Part shown: positions 51,172-60,908 of the stretch, piece by piece
Layout: each line of letters starts with the position of its first letter
Position numbering within the stretch: position 1 is the stretch's first letter
Assembly: GCF_011074885.1 (NCBI RefSeq)
Contig: NC_054690.1
Location: 563,001-627,000 of the forward strand
Direction: 5' to 3'
From: Brettanomyces bruxellensis
Taxonomy: Eukaryota > Ascomycota > Pichiomycetes > Pichiales > Pichiaceae
DNA: 64,000 nt
The notes under the pieces: model-generated
The model's database searches: none
Seen by the model: the letters and a program-made list of their open reading frames with translations, nothing else
What the model was told of the DNA's origin: nothing
Position numbers and translations under genes: made by a program

Positions 51172-52671
51172 ATGCTTTGCAGAAACCTTCGACAAGCCAT
51201 AAATTTGAGAGCAGTCAAAAATCTGCAGCCTTTAGGACGGCTTTTGTCTACATCATCCAAGCCAGATGTAATTACAGAAGATGGAACTAAGTTGAAAACT
51301 TTACAGAATGGAATTCGATTGGCTGTGGATGAAACACCATCACACTTCAGTGCCGTTGGAATGTATATTGATGCTGGATCTAGGTATGAAGATAGATATG
51401 AATTGCAAGGATGTTCGCATTTGTTGGATAAACTGGCCTTTAAGTCAACCAAAGATTTTAGTGATCGAGAAATTGCAGCCAAATTGTGCTCTTTGGGAAA
51501 CAACGTGATGTCCACTTCATCAAGGGAGTCAATTCTTTACCAGGGAAGTTCGTTTAACCCGGAGGTTGGTAAATTATTTCAGGTCATGAGTGAAAGCATA
51601 TCGAAACCTTTATTGACTGAAGATGAGATCGAGCAGCAAAAGATTAACACAGAATATGAAATTGGGGAAATTCAGTTAGACAGTGAGCAAATTCTTCCTG
51701 AGATTTTGCAGCAAGTTGCGTTTGGAGGAAAGAATATCGGATTCCCATCATTTTGTACCGATGAAGCATTGAAAAGTATTAACAGAGAAAAGCTTGTTAG
51801 GTATAGGAACCTCTTCTACAAGCCAAGTAAACTTGTGGTTTCCTTACGTGGTGTTCCATTTGGCCAAGCTTTGGAATTAACGGAGAAAGGGTTTGATGGC
51901 TTCAAGGACCAGACTCCAGGTGAAAAGATAATTAAAGATAAAGCTGTTTACACTGGGGGTGAAAAAAGTCTTGCTGTTCCTAAAGAGCTTGCATATACTG
52001 GACAGGAATTTCACCATCTTTATGTTGGATTTAATGGTATTCCTGTCGATGATCCGGATATGTACAAGTTGGCTGTTTTGCAAACGCTTATTGGTAGTGG
52101 TTCATCTTTTTCTGCAGGTGGCCCAGGTAAAGGTATGTATGCACGTGCATACACCAGAGTTTTGAATCAATGGGGATTCGTGGAGAGCTGTAAGGCATTC
52201 ATGACGAATTTCACCGATAGCGGACTTTTCGGCATTTCGATGAAGTGCATTCCTAATGCGGATAGTGCGGTTGTCGATTTGCTCGGTAACGAACTCTGTG
52301 CATTAATGAGTCCAGACGTTTCGAGAGGTGGCATTTCGGAGAACGAAGTCAGCAGAGCCAAGTCTCAGCTCAAATCGGCATTAGTGATGAACCTAGAAAG
52401 TAGTTTGGTCGAGTTGGAGGATATGGGAAGACAAATACAGGTGTTGAATGAAAAGACAAGCGTCCGGGAGATGTGCTCTAAAATTGACAGTGTGACAAGA
52501 AATGATCTTATTGATATTGCCACAAAAATATTCACAGGATCGAATCCAACTGTGGTTGTCCAGGGTGACAGAGAGAAGTTTGGTGATATTGCGGGCAGAT
52601 TGAGAAGCCATGGTTTGGGAATGAATGCACCAAAGTGCAGACCTGCCGATTACACTAAATGGACGAATTGA
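51172..52671 (+). CDS. MAS2: Mitochondrial processing peptidase alpha subunit Mas2
   Basis: Mas2 binds presequences for cleavage by the catalytic Mas1 subunit in the matrix. The 499-residue protein has an Arg-rich presequence (about 1-30) and the M16 fold. HSHF-type HFSAVGMYIDAGSRYED occurs at about 59-76, but the zinc-binding HxxEH motif of Mas1 is absent, as expected for the alpha subunit. The glycine-rich substrate loop GSGSSFSAGGPGKGMYAR is at about 309-326. The C-terminal part with LVELEDMGRQIQ matches Mas2. The CTG at 51433-51435 falls on a leucine that is conserved with S. cerevisiae, as I remember that sequence. The start is an ATG at 51172. Confidence 0.95.
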   Translation: MLCRNLRQAINLRAVKNLQPLGRLLSTSSKPDVITEDGTKLKTLQNGIRLAVDETPSHFSAVGMYIDAGSRYEDRYELQGCSHLLDKLAFKSTKDFSDREIAAKLCSLGNNVMSTSSRESILYQGSSFNPEVGKLFQVMSESISKPLLTEDEIEQQKINTEYEIGEIQLDSEQILPEILQQVAFGGKNIGFPSFCTDEALKSINREKLVRYRNLFYKPSKLVVSLRGVPFGQALELTEKGFDGFKDQTPGEKIIKDKAVYTGGEKSLAVPKELAYTGQEFHHLYVGFNGIPVDDPDMYKLAVLQTLIGSGSSFSAGGPGKGMYARAYTRVLNQWGFVESCKAFMTNFTDSGLFGISMKCIPNADSAVVDLLGNELCALMSPDVSRGGISENEVSRAKSQLKSALVMNLESSLVELEDMGRQIQVLNEKTSVREMCSKIDSVTRNDLIDIATKIFTGSNPTVVVQGDREKFGDIAGRLRSHGLGMNAPKCRPADYTKWTN

Positions 52672-52812
52672 GAGAAATTTATAAAAGGAGGTGTTACAAT
52701 GCGGCGGCCGTTAACCTTGTCGCAACATATTCGTAAAGATGTTTATTTTGTACATAGAAATCCGACATTAGCGAAACTTCTGGAATGTAGCTTTTCTGAC
52801 ATTTTCCTGCCA

Positions 52813-53124
52813 TTAATTAATATGGTCGAGCCATTGAGATCTCTTATCAGTTTCTTTTAGTAAATGCATGATGTCCTTCGAGTCTTCTGTGGAGGCATTT
52901 TTCATTTCACCACTCCTATTTAGATCTGTTCGTAGATTTGTCTTGAAGTTATCAAAAAGCTTTGTCTCAGTATCAAGGACTTTTGCCGTGACTTCATCGA
53001 GTTCACTCGACTCTTCCACGGAAGGTGATGCGTGTAGTTTACCAATCCAACTCTTCGGACCGCTTGTTAATGGCAATCCAATCCTTTTGTATGAACTTGA
53101 TGATGATGACCGGGATCTGCTCAT
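52813..53124 (-). CDS. Small hypothetical protein
   Basis: I do not recognise this 103-residue frame. It begins with a run of Ser and Arg, continues with RIGLPLTSGPKSWIGKL, and has an acidic, helical middle (about 40-75) likely to form a coiled coil. The polar composition looks protein-like, and the frame has an ATG at 53124. It sits between the MAS2 stop (converging) and NOP16 (same strand). It could be chance. Confidence 0.45.
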   Translation of the reverse strand: MSRSRSSSSSSYKRIGLPLTSGPKSWIGKLHASPSVEESSELDEVTAKVLDTETKLFDNFKTNLRTDLNRSGEMKNASTEDSKDIMHLLKETDKRSQWLDHIN

Positions 53125-53462
53125 TTGGTGAAGGTTTAAGTATTCTAGTGGCAAGTTGATCCCTTTCCACAGAATGCGTGGATGTTTGTCATATAGACAG
53201 CAAGGAACTTGAAATTTAGGTATACTAGAATATGTATGTCAAATATCAAAAGAAAAACCAATAGTGTGCGAATAACTAGTTTTCTTATCCTAGGCAACTT
53301 CTGATATGTTCTATTTTTCTTATGTTTGTTTTTTGTCCTTTTTCAAAAAAAACGGACGGTCTTTCGTGCTCCATCAAATTAATTATCCACCGCTGTAAAA
53401 TCTATATATTATTATATTATACTAACACCCGCTACTCTATAGTAAATATTAAAGATACTTGA
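53125..53462. other. Spacer between the small ORF and NOP16
   Basis: A 338-bp AT-rich stretch. A GTATGT (53233) and TACTAAC (53420-53426) occur on the plus strand, but there is no plus-strand gene for them to splice. Nothing else is visible. Confidence 0.5.
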
Positions 53463-54164
53463 TCAAGCTCGTTCCTCGGTATCATTATGCCTTTCTTCAA
53501 ATTCATGTAAATCTTTGAAGCGCTTTCTAAGTTTACCGGTGCTCTCCTGGAAAGGATTAAGCTTGCGGTCCCATTTCATAGCTTCAAAATCATCACCATA
53601 TTTGGTCTCGAGCTTCCTTAGCCATTCGATCTCCCTTTCACTGATTAGTTTTTCATGTTTCACCTCAGATGAAGCTAATTTTTCAAGCGCTTTCACCACG
53701 CTGGAATCTTTTGTCACCTTTCTGCTTATTTCTATAACATTACTATCCTGTTCTTCAGCATCCAATTTCTTAGTACCGTATATAACTTTTACAACTTTTC
53801 CATCATCATTCTTTATCAGCTTTGCCGTACCCTCAAGAATGTTTGCCGGATCATAGGGATCTATTTTCTCTTGATCCGCTTCCTTTTTGTTTTCATCATC
53901 GTCAACTAGGTCACCCTCATCTTCATCATCAACCTTTATCGGTTTTATAACTTTCAAATTCTTCTCCACTCCTCCGGTTTTCTTTCCAAGTCGCACTTTA
54001 AGTCCTAATCTTTCGTAATTTTGTGATAGCGTGAGTTTGTTATCCCAGTTTTCAGCTATAATTTGATTTCCAAACTTGCGTATCTTTTTGTGCGTGTCTT
54101 TCTTCCTCCTACTCACTTTCCCGACGCTCGAACGAGCCATCTTTCTTTTTCTGACTGAAACCAT
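53463..54164 (-). CDS. NOP16: Ribosome biogenesis protein Nop16
   Basis: Nop16 is a nucleolar factor of 60S pre-ribosome maturation. The 233-residue protein (S. cerevisiae about 231) has the basic N-terminus VRKRKMARSSVGKVSRRKK, then NQIIAENWDNKLTLSQNYERLGL. An acidic linker (about 78-98) follows. The C-terminal block is DFEAMKWDRKLNPFQESTGKLRKR, the family hallmark. The start is an ATG at 54164. Confidence 0.93.
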   Translation of the reverse strand: MVSVRKRKMARSSVGKVSRRKKDTHKKIRKFGNQIIAENWDNKLTLSQNYERLGLKVRLGKKTGGVEKNLKVIKPIKVDDEDEGDLVDDDENKKEADQEKIDPYDPANILEGTAKLIKNDDGKVVKVIYGTKKLDAEEQDSNVIEISRKVTKDSSVVKALEKLASSEVKHEKLISEREIEWLRKLETKYGDDFEAMKWDRKLNPFQESTGKLRKRFKDLHEFEERHNDTEERA

Positions 54165-55596
54165 CTTGCAACTTTATTCGTTTATGTTAGAAGAGTAACT
54201 CAGTGTATGAATAGTGGGTCTCTCTACTGTAATTCTGAATCATGAAGTGGAATTAAAGATATGTGATGTGATTAAAGAAAAAAAAAAAAATAGATAAAAA
54301 ATTTCAGTTGTGGTAACTCAGCGATTGAATGAGGAAAAAAAAATCAGAGAAAAGGATTACAAACCTTTTGCTACCACTCTACAGTATCTAAGAAAAACAA
54401 TAATATATATATATATGTATGTATATAATTATAATATACTTGCTCAAGTATATGTTAAATAATGAATATTATACTGATATACATAGCCTGTTTTACCAGA
54501 ATATATTTGATATTTGGCCCAAAAGATAGTCCCCAAAAGATTTAGTAGTACTGTAATGAAAGAAAGAAATATACGGGAGGGAATTGTCCTTCACATATAA
54601 ATTACTTGAACAGAGAGTAAGAGTCTGCTTTCTTTGTACATTATGAAGATGTACACTTTCTTTGGTCTTCACAATATATATAAAAGAAGCCAATAATCAA
54701 ATTTTGGCTCCACCGGTCCAGGATGTACATTTTACAACCATTTCTTATCTGACGTGTCAATATTATTCATGTTTACTTAATTGTAATAATGCAAACCCTA
54801 TCAATTTGTGAATTATTAACACATTTTTAAGTATTTATTGCTGCGCTGCCAATTTAAAGCGGTATGATACATAAGGAAGTAAATGATTTTTGTACCTTTT
54901 ACCTTAAATGGTTAAAACACTTTTTCAAGGAATATAATTCTTCTCGGGGGAAACATTTTTAATTTTTCTTTAGGCAGACATCAAAAATTCGATTTTCACA
55001 TTTTGAATAAATCTACCGTTTTTATACGTTTTTTGGGTTAGAAACTATTAATAGTTCTCTTTTATATTTATTATTGCATAGTATTTATCTAAGTTCATGG
55101 TATCGATAAAGGAAGCATAAACTGTTGAGCTTTTGTAGGCTTAAAGCAAGTAGAAACCTGAATACATAATTAACTCACATTATTTTTTTTTTTGCACTAC
55201 GTTGAAAAGTGTCGCGGGTGCTGAAGGTTGCACACAGTTTTGGATGGGACACACCAATTTTTGACCGTGTTATATTCACTTTCTTCTAACTTCTTAGTAA
55301 AAGATTGTTTACAAAGTAGAGTCTTGAGTACAATTTTGGGTGTTGTAAATTTTCATTAAATTCATTGAGGTCATAGGGTTCGCACTGTTAGGATCTGTTT
55401 CTATTTTCATATAGTTTAGCGTGTAACGGGGATTCTATCACGTTTATTTACTTTCAAGTAACAACAACTGTGTGAAAGTGAACATCAATTGCGGGAGAAA
55501 ATCTCTACTCAATTACAGGAACAGGCAATTTTGATTATCGTGAAGTAGTCAGTTTAGGAGAAATTTAATTTTTTTGTTTCCACTTGAACTCCACAG
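54165..55596. other. 1.4-kb divergent spacer between NOP16 and the SGN1-like gene
   Basis: This spacer is AT-rich and contains both promoters. A (TA)n/TG microsatellite-like tract occurs at 54401-54430. CCACAG lies immediately before the SGN1-like ATG and looks like a splice acceptor, but I found no matching branch site. No gene is visible. Confidence 0.5.
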
Positions 55597-56301
55597 ATGT
55601 CAGAAGTACAACTTTCAGTTTCGGAGTCTAGCTCGGGCGGTGATACCGTGGATAAGAATGAAAACAATTCCGAGACGAATGACCAGATTAATGAAACTAA
55701 TACTAGGGTGGAAGAAAGAAATTCCGAAGACTCCAATGGGGAATTAGAGCACGATACACAGAAAGATACAGATGGGGAGCACGAAGAAGAGCTCAAATTG
55801 GCATCTCATCAACCGAAAAACCAACGGGAGATTGACCGTCGATCAGTCTACGTGGGAAACATCGATTACTCTGCTACAACTGCTGATTTGAAAAAGGTTT
55901 TGGATGATTGTGGAGAAATCAACAGGATCACCATTTTGTACAATCACTACACAGGTCGGTCAAAGGGTTTTGCGTATGTTGAATTCAACGATGTTGAGGG
56001 TGCAAAGGCGGCAATTGAGTTGAATGGAACTGAATTGTACTCGAGGGCCTTGACAATTCAGCAGAAAAGAACCAACATTCCTGGAATGGGCAGAAGAAGA
56101 CAAAGAAGAGGTGGCTTCCGAGGTGGAAGAGGTAGAGGTGGATTTAGTGAGCCATACAGAGGTCGCAGGTGGCGTAATGATAAACAAGGTGAAGGTGAAG
56201 AAGAGGGTAATGCAATTTCACATGAGCCAGAATCGGATGAGATCTCACATCATGAGGCATCATCTGAGCCTGCTTCCAAAGAAGGGGAGGCAGATTTATG
56301 A
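55597..56301 (+). CDS. SGN1: RRM protein of the Sgn1/PABPN1 (Pab2) family
   Basis: Family members bind poly(A); S. cerevisiae Sgn1 is cytoplasmic and linked to translation, while PABPN1/Pab2 is nuclear. The 234-residue protein has an acidic N-terminus (1-70) and an RRM at about 84-158 (RNP2 SVYVGNIDYSAT, RNP1 KGFAYVEF). The C-terminus is RGG-rich (RRGGFRGGRGRGGF) and then acidic. The acidic-RRM-RGG order favours the PABPN1 style. The symbol is tentative. Confidence 0.8.
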   Translation: MSEVQLSVSESSSGGDTVDKNENNSETNDQINETNTRVEERNSEDSNGELEHDTQKDTDGEHEEELKLASHQPKNQREIDRRSVYVGNIDYSATTADLKKVLDDCGEINRITILYNHYTGRSKGFAYVEFNDVEGAKAAIELNGTELYSRALTIQQKRTNIPGMGRRRQRRGGFRGGRGRGGFSEPYRGRRWRNDKQGEGEEEGNAISHEPESDEISHHEASSEPASKEGEADL

Positions 56302-56851
56302 GAAATAGGATGTGAAACAACACTTTATTTTGATTTATTTAGTTTTCAGACTGTTGACAGCATAAGTACTGTTTTTATTTCTTTATTTTCCAGAAGATGG
56401 TCTGCTATGATGTTTTATTCATGTCGACATATTTCTTGCTTTTATTTTCATTTTTATTTCATTTTCAATTTTTTCGCTTTTTTCATTTTTTTCTATTCAT
56501 ATTTTCTTTTCATGCTCTTGAGCTATCTCTTTCCTTGTTCATTTATTCTATATTACTTTTTGTTCTTTCATTTGTTCCATTGTACGACCCTTTTATGATC
56601 TTCATTTTCTTACGAGTACTGTATGAGAGCTCAGATCGATGCACCCACCTATTGATGCAGGCAGCACAGCCGCAGCAAAAAAAAACTAAAATGAAAGAAG
56701 GAAAAAAAAAAGTTATCACTGGTATGGCTGTGTGTATCAATCGCCGGAAAGGAAAATATTGACTTTGCAGCTACACTGATACATGCCGTAAACCAACAAA
56801 TATTAAATAAGGTCATTTTATTAAAGTAATAGTTCTATCTCTAGAGAACTT
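56302..56851. other. Convergent spacer between SGN1-like and BET1
   Basis: This 550-bp spacer lies between two converging genes. It is very pyrimidine-rich on the plus strand (about 56430-56580, with repeats of ATTTTC and TTTTCAT). The open frames there encode only Phe/Leu/Ser runs. No gene is supported. Confidence 0.55.
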
Positions 56852-57445
56852 TTAGAAAAGCCACACTACAAAGAAGAAGGTGAACACAACACAGAAAAAC
56901 ATAAGCCATATCTTCCAGTTGATGCCGGACCTTTCTGCCATCACAAACATTCTTTTCATGTTTCCCCGAATTCTACGCCCTGCAGATTCCATATTTGACC
57001 CAAGCGAGCCTAAATTATGTTGCGACAAATTGATTTGATCACCCATCTTGGTCGTAAGATCCTTTAAAGCACTAATTTTCATGTGCATGGTATTCAGCGT
57101 TTCTTCATTCTGCGATTCTAGCTGTGATGCCATTGCAGCATTGTAATCTATATGAGGGTTGCTTTCATATGGTGAAGATGCTCTCTCTAAAGACTCCGTT
57201 GATCCAAAATCAGGTGAACCTATTCTGCTCATACCAGGACTATCAGTTTGCTGATTAGTGGAAGCATCAGATGTCGTCGCGAAGAGGGATATCCTACCTT
57301 CTCTCTGATGTGCTTTCGATGAATATCGACTTACCAAATGTTAGTATACAAGACTGATTTTGAGATTTGGATCATCACCTTGCCTCACAGTGCACCCTAA
57401 AAAAATGAAAGCGCGACTCCGCGAGTGAACTTACCTTGAGCTCAT
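56852..57445 (-). CDS. BET1: ER-Golgi SNARE Bet1, spliced
   Basis: Bet1 is a Qc SNARE that fuses ER-derived vesicles with the Golgi. The coding sequence is the complement of join(56852..57329, 57435..57445). Exon 1 encodes MSS plus two bases of the next codon; the intron (57330-57434) has GTAAGT, a TACTAAC branch site and an AAG acceptor. The spliced protein is 162 residues and begins MSSSRYSSKAHQREGR, lining up with MSSRFAGG-x-YQRD of S. cerevisiae Bet1. The SNARE motif is at about 75-135 (NEETLNTMHMKISALKDL), and a C-terminal membrane anchor follows (about 143-161). Without splicing the frame starts with TTG at 57337. Confidence 0.93.
57330..57434 (-). other. Intron in BET1 after an 11-nt first coding exon
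   Basis: A 105-nt intron starts at GTAAGT (57434 downwards), with TACTAAC at 57340-57346 and TAAG ending at 57330. The short branch-to-acceptor distance (about 11 nt) and the AAG acceptor are notable. Frame and family alignment both require it. Confidence 0.88.
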
Positions 57446-57523
57446 ACTTCAGATTGTAATACTTTTGTCTTTGAATCCAATGCTGTATGTACAATCGTCT
57501 CTGTGTTCCTTTATTTTATGTGA

Positions 57524-57865
57524 ATGTTCAACTGGTTGAATAAACAGCTCACGATTGTAGATGAAAAATCGTTGAAAAATCACGTGTTGAGTTGTGAAAC
57601 TTGGCTCACCGACGAAAATGTTTGGTATACGGCAGTGTCAATGGGGCAAAACAAAAAAATCGTAAAAATTTATAAATTCACCACCTGCTTTGTTTTCTCA
57701 GCTGTTTGTTGGCATTTACGTGGAATTTTTTATTCGAGTACTGAGGAAGAAATTACCATTTTACACTCCAATACAATATTGCGCTTGGATAAATTGGACT
57801 ATGAAGTTTTAAAATACTTAGTAGCCAGCCTACTCAGGACGAGCCTTTATACTATTTACTTGTAG
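57524..57865 (+). CDS. Doubtful small ORF
   Basis: A 113-codon frame with an ATG start lies in the BET1-SEC11 promoter region, beginning only 79 bp from the BET1 ATG. It has a mixed, hydrophobic-leaning composition (for example FVFSAVCWHLRGIFY) and no recognisable family. Its position in a divergent promoter makes chance likely. Confidence 0.25.
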   Translation: MFNWLNKQLTIVDEKSLKNHVLSCETWLTDENVWYTAVSMGQNKKIVKIYKFTTCFVFSAVCWHLRGIFYSSTEEEITILHSNTILRLDKLDYEVLKYLVASLLRTSLYTIYL

Positions 57866-57960
57866 CGATCGATCAGTCATTATATTACACCCTGCTTTAT
57901 CAGGCATGCCCGCGTTCTATCTCTCTCTATTTTTAATTTCTTCGCTTACCTAACTTCTTA

Positions 57961-57984
57961 TTTTCATTTTCATTTTCATTTTCA
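57961..57984. repeat. Hexamer microsatellite (TTTTCA)4
   Basis: Four exact copies of TTTTCA lie about 125 bp upstream of the SEC11 start. Confidence 0.9.
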
Positions 57985-58107
57985 ATTTTTTTCTATCTTC
58001 TTCATCCCCTTAAGCATTAAGCATACAAAAGAATTTACCAAATTACACATTACAACTTCACTATATACATAGAATAGCCAGTCAATAGACATTGAGTTAA
58101 CCACGAT

Positions 58108-58695
58108 ATGAACGGTAAGACTCTCCGGCTTCAATTGGATCAGGGTTTGGCAATGTCAATAGTATTGGCCTCTGCCTTTGCTCTATGGAAACTTATGTGT
58201 ATAATAACGATGTCAAATTCACCGATGGTGGTCGTTCTCTCTGGATCTATGGAACCTGCATTTCAGAGGGGAGATATATTGTTTCTTTGGAATCGTGAGC
58301 AATTCTTGGATGTGGGTGATATTGTTGTTTATAAAACTTCTGTCAAAGAAGTGCCAATCGTTCATCGAATAGTCAGAGAGCATATAGTTCCAGAGAAGAC
58401 AAAGAAATCCAAAAGAAAAGCAAGAAAGAATTCACAAAACAGAAGAAAGACGCACAAGACAACAAAGAAACTCACCCAGAAGATTCTTACAAAAGGTGAT
58501 AATAACAACAGAGATGATCTTCCGTTATATCCATATGGCCAAAACTATTTAGATAGGAAGAAAGATATCCTTGGATGCGTGAAGGGATATTTCCCTAAAG
58601 TTGGATATATCACAATCCTCATAACGGAGAACAAGTATTTCAAATATGCTATGATGGGATTTATAGCAGTTTCTGCACTATTCAGCGACGAGTAA
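58108..58695 (+). CDS. SEC11: Signal peptidase catalytic subunit Sec11
   Basis: Sec11 removes signal peptides from proteins entering the ER. The 195-residue protein has one N-terminal membrane segment (about 13-36). The catalytic Ser47 lies in VVLSGSMEPAFQRGDILFLW, His86 in PIVHRIVRE, and the Asp pair in KGDNN (Asp131) and RDD (Asp136/137). The C-terminal GYFPKVGYITI and ENKYFKY match the family. It is longer than S. cerevisiae Sec11 (167) because of an extra basic segment of about 25 residues (roughly 96-125, mostly Lys/Arg/Thr) between His86 and Asp131. The start is an ATG at 58108. It converges on PRP40. Confidence 0.95.
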   Translation: MNGKTLRLQLDQGLAMSIVLASAFALWKLMCIITMSNSPMVVVLSGSMEPAFQRGDILFLWNREQFLDVGDIVVYKTSVKEVPIVHRIVREHIVPEKTKKSKRKARKNSQNRRKTHKTTKKLTQKILTKGDNNNRDDLPLYPYGQNYLDRKKDILGCVKGYFPKVGYITILITENKYFKYAMMGFIAVSALFSDE

Positions 58696-58795
58696 CCGGT
58701 CTTGTCGTATCCAGATATAATACAAAAAGAATGACAGTATATATATGTATATATAATATATATAACGAAGTTGATACGAATTTATGTTTCGTATT

Positions 58796-60430
58796 TCATT
58801 GTAGAACCCCGTATCCTAATCTTGGAAGCTTCTGCTTTTTATTTGATAATTCTCTCTCGGTTAATGTTCTCTTTCTGTTTCTTCTTTCTTTCTCCTCGTC
58901 TTCTCTTCGTTTTAACACCTCAAATATCTCAGTTAATTCTGTATCTGAAACATCTATTTTGCTATCTTGTTCTTCGATAACTTTCTTTATGGTATCTCTA
59001 AACTTCTTTACCTCCCCTTCAAAACTTTTCAACTCTAGCTGGTGATTGTTCATTAACCGCATACAGTAATCAACCTTTGTTCTGAGAATTTGGTTTTTGG
59101 CATCAAGAATATCCCAGTAATAATCAATTGCAGAAGACCCGTTATGACCACATAATTCTATAAAACTTTCTTCGCTTCGTATTAGACCCAGAAATTCATA
59201 CCATTTCATATTTGCGGTAAACTTCTCGGGATACCTCTCCTCCTTTTCTTTAAGCATCTTTTTAAAGCTGTCTCTCGCCTTCCTATCAGCCCTTTCGTTT
59301 AATTTTTTGTTCTTTGCAATTATCTGCTTAAACTCATCCACCTTTTTCATCTTCACCATATCATATATGGTGATAACATCTACTTTATTTAAATCAGGAT
59401 ATTTTCCTGTTAGATCAATGGCTTTCATGAATTCCTCAATCCGACTGTTGACTTTAACCGCTGCAGTCATTTCCTCTTCTAATCTATTAAGCTGGTCATC
59501 CCTCCGTTGATCTAGTTGCTCCTTTTCTTTTTCTTTCAATTGCTGGATGTAACTTTGGAAGAATTGCTTTTGCAAAGCCTTTGGAATGCTTATACAAATA
59601 CTTTCATTCGCAATCTCTTTCTCACACGTCTTCCAACGTGTGTATGATTGTATATCATGCTTCTTGAGAATTTCCCTAAACTGCTCCAAATACTTCTGTC
59701 GGGATTCTTGAACTTTCTTGTATTCTTCCTCCCGTTTTCCAATAAGATAAACCTCAAAAAGTTGCTTTCTTTGAAGGGGATCTTCAATCTGCCAATAGCG
59801 ACCATCATCAATACACTCTTGAGAAACCTTTGCAAACGGCCAATCAAGCTCAACCTTCTTCTCTGCAAGCATAGACAAAAATCTCTTTTTGGACATATCT
59901 TCCTGTTCACCCTCATTTGAGTTCTGTATTTCGTCCTTCGATGCTCCAGACGATATACCATGTCTTTCATCTGCATCTTGTTGTCGTAACAACTCTTTGA
60001 GTCCTATTAACTGATTAGCCTCACTTTCCCCTGTAGTTGATTTATAAGTGTCATTTTGCTTCTGACCCTGCTCCCAGTTTATACTGCTTTCCCTTTCACC
60101 ATCCTGATGTACATTATTAACTACTACCGGCGTACCAGTTGGCTCAGTATTACTTTCAGATACCTCTTCACTTTCTGATTTGGTAGATAAGTGTCTGTTC
60201 AATTCTTTTTTAACCTCCTCAGGAAGTTCCCAAACCGACTTCTCATCTTTAGTATTAAAATAATACGTTTCACCGTTATCTGTCTTATACGTTTCCCACC
60301 CAAATTGCCTCAATAACTCATCCAATTTAGAATTCTTGAGTTGCGCAGGTCGTTCCCACTGTGTTTTATCGGTTTCAGTATCATAATAATACACTTGACC
60401 TTTATCATCAATAGCTTCCTCCCACACCAT
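58796..60430 (-). CDS. PRP40: U1 snRNP-associated splicing factor Prp40
   Basis: Prp40 bridges the 5' splice site and branch site in early spliceosomes and contacts the polymerase II tail. From the ATG at 60430 the protein is 544 residues, against about 583 in S. cerevisiae. It has two WW domains (about 2-29 and 43-71; WEEAIDDKGQVYYYD and WETYKTDNGETYYFN). A Ser/Glu-rich linker precedes a series of FF domains (from about 170) with high Lys/Glu content. The C-terminus is basic (NRKRTLTERELSNKKQK). The longer frame starts with TTG at 60451. Confidence 0.93.
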   Translation of the reverse strand: MVWEEAIDDKGQVYYYDTETDKTQWERPAQLKNSKLDELLRQFGWETYKTDNGETYYFNTKDEKSVWELPEEVKKELNRHLSTKSESEEVSESNTEPTGTPVVVNNVHQDGERESSINWEQGQKQNDTYKSTTGESEANQLIGLKELLRQQDADERHGISSGASKDEIQNSNEGEQEDMSKKRFLSMLAEKKVELDWPFAKVSQECIDDGRYWQIEDPLQRKQLFEVYLIGKREEEYKKVQESRQKYLEQFREILKKHDIQSYTRWKTCEKEIANESICISIPKALQKQFFQSYIQQLKEKEKEQLDQRRDDQLNRLEEEMTAAVKVNSRIEEFMKAIDLTGKYPDLNKVDVITIYDMVKMKKVDEFKQIIAKNKKLNERADRKARDSFKKMLKEKEERYPEKFTANMKWYEFLGLIRSEESFIELCGHNGSSAIDYYWDILDAKNQILRTKVDYCMRLMNNHQLELKSFEGEVKKFRDTIKKVIEEQDSKIDVSDTELTEIFEVLKRREDEEKERRNRKRTLTERELSNKKQKLPRLGYGVLQ

Positions 60431-60908
60431 ATTTGCGTAGTTTAAGATCAATAGTATACCTGGTGAAAACTAGCCTGACTGGAAATATGAAAGATCTTCC
60501 AAAGCTGCTTTATGAATTTCTGTATGATTGATACTTTTTATTTTCGTCTTACTATGCCTATTAACCGGCAATGCATTTTTATATTATGCTTTATACGGTA
60601 TACAATTTAGTACCACAATTTTTTTGGTTCCGTCTAAGCACATTTTATTTTTATTTTTATTTTTATTTTTTTTTTTTGGTGTACGGCATCAAAATTCGTT
60701 GGTTGATCGATTGCATTATGAACTCTCATTTCAATTTCCGAGATATATTGCTTGAAGTCAAGATGTTAAGACGGAGGATTAACAATATTTGTCAACCAAT
60801 TGATTTGCTTCTATTGAATTATTATTTCAAGAATCTGTCTACTCAAACAAATCGTGGTAGCTCAATTGGTCAGGACAACCCGCATATCCATATTGCACAT
60901 TACCAGTT
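60431..60908. other. Divergent spacer between PRP40 and ARC19
   Basis: This 478-bp spacer holds both promoters and a TTTTTA-type repeat (60643-60677). A tRNA-like A-box (60854-60873) occurs but has no matching B-box. The open frames here are low-complexity or random. Confidence 0.55.
60643..60677. repeat. T-rich hexamer repeat (TTTTTA)n
   Basis: A residues at 60647, 60653, 60659 and 60665 are spaced exactly six apart in an otherwise all-T tract that ends in a 12-base T run. Confidence 0.85.

Larger units (their letters stand above)
57446..58107. other. Divergent spacer between BET1 and SEC11
   Basis: This spacer contains both promoters, one doubtful ORF (57524-57865) and a TTTTCA hexamer repeat (57961-57984). 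Nothing else is visible. Confidence 0.5.

Noticed and set aside
51433..51435. Possible CUG-Ser or CUG-Ala code
   Set aside because: This CTG falls in KLAFKS of Mas2, where the Saccharomyces protein has Leu, so the standard code fits better. It is a single-site test from memory.
53233..53442. GTATGT...TACTAAC...TAG on the plus strand between the small ORF and NOP16
   Set aside because: Flanking plus-strand sequence has no open frame; both neighbouring genes are on the minus strand.
60854..60873. tRNA A-box-like sequence (TGGTAGCTCAATTGG) in the PRP40-ARC19 spacer
   Set aside because: No GGTTCGANNCC B-box follows within tRNA distance, and no acceptor stem pairs. The place is the ARC19 5' leader.
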